A program made the position numbers and the translations under genes. The notes under the pieces were generated by a model. That model ran no database searches, had not been told where the DNA came from, and was given only the letters and a program-made list of their open reading frames with translations. Shown here piece by piece: positions 61,853 to 64,000 of a stretch of 64,000 nt of DNA (position 1 is the first letter of the stretch; each line of letters starts with the position of its first letter). Origin of the DNA: JAFEBO01 sp050730655 (GTDB lineage Bacteria > Planctomycetota > Phycisphaerae > Phycisphaerales > UBA1924); contig JBOHNL010000006.1 of the NCBI GenBank assembly GCA_050730655.1, positions 186,001 to 250,000 of the forward strand. Reading direction: 5' to 3'.

Positions 61853-63112
61853 TTGGCCCGAATCCCGGTTGAGAGCGCATCCGCGACGGAGATTGTGGTC
61901 GAAGGCAAGAGGCTGACGGGCTTTGGCGGGTGCAACTACCTGGGCCTCGCGCACCATCCGGAAGTCTTGAACGCCGTTCGCGCCGGGCTCGATCGCTATG
62001 GACTGAGCACGACCGCCTCGCGCGAGACGACCGGCGACACGATGGCCCACGAATCGCTCGAAGCCGAGCTCGCCGGATTCCTGCAGACGCAGCAGTGCCT
62101 CGTGACGCCAGAGGGTTATTCCGCCAACCTCGCGCTCGGACAGGCGCTCGCACGCGACTATCGCGTCGCGATCACCGACGAAAAATGCCATCGCAGCGTT
62201 TCACACGCGGTCGCCGCGGCAGGGATGCGGGTCATCGCGTATCCGCATCTCGACGTACGGGCGGCAGGCGCACTCGCGAATGAATATGTCCGCGAAGGCG
62301 TCGTGATTCTGACCGACGGCATTTTTGCGGCAGACGGCTCGATCGCGCCGGCCAAAGCGCTCTTTGAGGTACTTCCCAAGGGACGATCACTGCTGGTGAT
62401 CGACGATTGCCACGGATTCTGCGTGCTCGGCCGGAGCGGGCGAGGCACGGCGGACCATCATGGCTTGACTGCCAGCGGCGTGCCGCTCGATTCACGCATC
62501 GTGATCACGACGAGTCTTGCGAAGGGGCTTGGCTGCTACGGCGGCGCACTCGCCGGCCCGTCGAACATCATCCAGCACGCGCAGGATGTGGCCAGCGTCT
62601 ATCGCGGCACCACCCCCGCGCCGCCCGCGATCATCGAGGGTGCACGGCAAGCGCTGAAGATCGTCGAGCGCGAGCCGCTGCTCATGCAGAAACTGCGTTC
62701 GAACACCGATCGACTAAGGCGCGGCCTGCAGAAGCTGGGAATCTCGCTCTATCCGACGCCCGCGCCGATTTTCACGTTCATCACGGGCGATACCGCCTCG
62801 ATGGATCGGATTCATCGGCGGCTGATCGATTCTGGCTATCTCGCGCCGTTGATCTCGTATCCGGGCGGACCGAGTGATCGCTATTTCCGCATCACCGTCA
62901 ATGCGGTCCACTCCGCCGAGCAGATCGATGGACTGCTCGCGGCATTTGCGGATGCAATTGACTCGGACCCGACAGTGAAATCGGGACTGGCGACCGAAGC
63001 GAAGCCTTTGAAGATCACCGATGCAAAGAGCGGCGGCCGCGAACTGATTGGACCGTGGGATCTGTCGCTGCTTCCGACGCTTACGCCCCGAATGCCGGCG
63101 TTCCCGAGCTAG
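61853..63112 (+). CDS. AONS/KBL family PLP-dependent acyl-CoA:amino-acid ligase-like enzyme
   Basis: 419 residues. Alpha-oxoamine synthase fold (BioF, Kbl, ALA synthase, serine palmitoyltransferase): GCNYLGLAHHPEV, ASRETTGDTMAHESLE, LTDGIFAADGSIAP, LLVIDDCHGFCVLG (Asp/His to the cofactor) and K224 in TTSLAKGLGCYGG, the Schiff-base lysine. Joins an acyl-CoA with an amino acid; which ones is unknown. TTG 61853 is chosen because AGGAGAA lies 6 nt before it. Behind murQ, 168 bp away; why it sits here is unclear. Confidence 0.87.
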   Translation: MARIPVESASATEIVVEGKRLTGFGGCNYLGLAHHPEVLNAVRAGLDRYGLSTTASRETTGDTMAHESLEAELAGFLQTQQCLVTPEGYSANLALGQALARDYRVAITDEKCHRSVSHAVAAAGMRVIAYPHLDVRAAGALANEYVREGVVILTDGIFAADGSIAPAKALFEVLPKGRSLLVIDDCHGFCVLGRSGRGTADHHGLTASGVPLDSRIVITTSLAKGLGCYGGALAGPSNIIQHAQDVASVYRGTTPAPPAIIEGARQALKIVEREPLLMQKLRSNTDRLRRGLQKLGISLYPTPAPIFTFITGDTASMDRIHRRLIDSGYLAPLISYPGGPSDRYFRITVNAVHSAEQIDGLLAAFADAIDSDPTVKSGLATEAKPLKITDAKSGGRELIGPWDLSLLPTLTPRMPAFPS

Positions 63113-63176
63113 CGCAGTTTCTCGTCGGGCTTATCCGGCACATTTGGGGTCTGGCGGCGAAATCGGTCCACAGACA

Positions 63177-63205
63177 CCCTTCACTGCGTTCGGGCTCGTA
63201 CGGCA
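63177..63205 (-). repeat. Dispersed intergenic repeat, copy 2
   Basis: Minus strand TGCCGTACGAGCCCGAA then CGCAGTGAAGGG; the counterpart of 29586-29615. Lies in the 140-bp gap between convergent genes. Confidence 0.6.
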
Positions 63206-63252
63206 AGCGTCGGACCGGTTCGACGGCCTGCTCGTCGCCGCCGCGCTTGAAG

Positions 63253-64000
63253 TCAATCCGCTCTCAGTGCACCGAGCCGGGCTGCGCCGATGGCCGCATG
63301 GAACGGCGAAGTACCAAAGGCCAGTTTCCAATCCGGATTGGCGACCGCGGTCAAATCGGTTCGCACCATCGCATCTAGTGCGGTCCGGCACGCAGCAAAC
63401 TGCATCCCGACAAAACCAAGCAGCGCCACCGTGTCCGGGCGATAGATCGCGTGAGCGATACGCAGTCCCCTTGCGAGGGCGCGAAGAGGCGGCGACATGT
63501 TCCCCAAGGTTGCAATCGCCTTCGCGACGTCCTCTCCGAACTCAGACCGGATCGCCTTCGCGCCGACATAGGCCTCAAGAGTGCGCGGCCCGGAATTTGG
63601 ATCGAGCGTGACATCGATCTGCCCGAAGTGACCTGGCGTCTCTCCGCTCACGAGCAAGGGGCGGCCTTCATCGAGCACGCTCGCGCCGACTCCGGTTCCG
63701 ATTGAAATTGCGAGCAGCCTGCCGACCGGCCGATGCGACGACCAGAAGTCATGTGCCGCGGCATGCGCATCGGACGCAATGAACGGTCTTACGGTGACCC
63801 GGATCGCACGCGAAATAAGTTCGGCGAGCGGAACATTCTCGAGCGAGGGCAGGTTGATCGACTGAACAATGTGCGTCCGTGCTGGGTCGAGGCGTCCGGG
63901 GACGCAGAGGCCGACGGTTTGCACGTGATCGGACCCTGCGGGCAACGCTGCGGCAAGAACCGCTTCCAATGCGTCGGCCGATGGCCTGGAGTACTCGATG
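63253..64000 (-). CDS. ROK family protein (sugar kinase-like), 5' end outside window
   Basis: About 248 residues present and still open at the right edge; the N-terminal ATP-binding part is missing. Seen: GLCVPGRLDPARTHI, SDAHAAAHDF, LAISIGTGVGASVLD (phosphate 2 loop) and GETPGHFGQIDVT, where His matches the ROK metal/substrate site. The usual Cys cluster of ROK (CGxxGCxE) is not seen; the region reads LDPNSGPRTLEAYV. Could phosphorylate GlcNAc or glucose for the recycling cluster, or be a regulator. Convergent with the AONS-like gene. Confidence 0.82.
   Translation of the reverse strand, partial: IEYSRPSADALEAVLAAALPAGSDHVQTVGLCVPGRLDPARTHIVQSINLPSLENVPLAELISRAIRVTVRPFIASDAHAAAHDFWSSHRPVGRLLAISIGTGVGASVLDEGRPLLVSGETPGHFGQIDVTLDPNSGPRTLEAYVGAKAIRSEFGEDVAKAIATLGNMSPPLRALARGLRIAHAIYRPDTVALLGFVGMQFAACRTALDAMVRTDLTAVANPDWKLAFGTSPFHAAIGAARLGALRAD

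Overview
The window looks like chromosomal DNA of a planctomycete, most likely class Phycisphaerae. The reasons are high GC with long spurious antisense frames, two secreted proteins ending in Cys-bracketed, dockerin-like calcium repeats (the GC-type dockerin of Phycisphaerales), a type III polyketide synthase cluster, many Tat and lipoprotein signals, a formylglycine sulfatase, and ribosomal genes in short separate units. No phage, plasmid or CRISPR is visible. Genes are tightly packed and only one gap exceeds 300 bp (the promoter and leader of rpsB, 52671-52989).

Left part (1-24 kb) is mostly housekeeping: partial accA, proC, an ABC-2 exporter pair, a SAM methyltransferase divergent from a long UbiD-type decarboxylase, a secreted M16 protease, the PG endopeptidase/carboxypeptidase DacB, a receiver-only regulator, rpsL-rpsG, a ThiF/MoeB E1-like enzyme, a DinB-fold protein, a lipoprotein pair resembling COG3014 plus LpoB, a MazG-like hydrolase, a SpoIIE phosphatase, cobalamin adenosyltransferase, recJ, a dockerin-tailed protein and a TPR protein.

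The most striking object is valS (24450-28454). The valyl-tRNA synthetase frame runs unbroken through a complete REP-associated tyrosine transposase (RAYT, Y1/HUH fold) with intact HVH and Tyr residues, flanked by a perfect 23-bp inverted repeat of REP-like hairpins. The synthetase resumes exactly where the family sequence would continue. A second, smaller extra segment sits in its editing domain.

Middle part (28-47 kb): a metallopeptidase-like lipoprotein coupled to valS, a large membrane protein, a carbohydrate ABC importer without its own ATPase, two LacI/CcpA-like operators (before the importer and before a dockerin-tailed protein), and a four-gene leftward unit of GH3 beta-glucosidase, methyltransferase, FAD oxidoreductase and type III PKS, resembling phenolic-lipid (srsABC-type) clusters. 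The FAD gene seems to start at CTG. tRNA-Glu(CTC), tRNA-Arg(ACG), rpsT, a CPBP protease and a Tat-exported sulfatase follow.

Right part (47-64 kb): a TetR regulator heads an operon for a DevCAB/NodT-type tripartite exporter; then rpsB-tsf and a Tat-exported superoxide dismutase. A tandem, covarying RNA hairpin motif ending in an intrinsic terminator precedes a sodium:solute symporter. The symporter begins an amino-sugar / peptidoglycan-recycling cluster: GH20 hexosaminidase, AnmK, MurQ, an AONS-family PLP enzyme and a convergent, partial ROK kinase. Several families of short dispersed repeats lie between or at the ends of genes.
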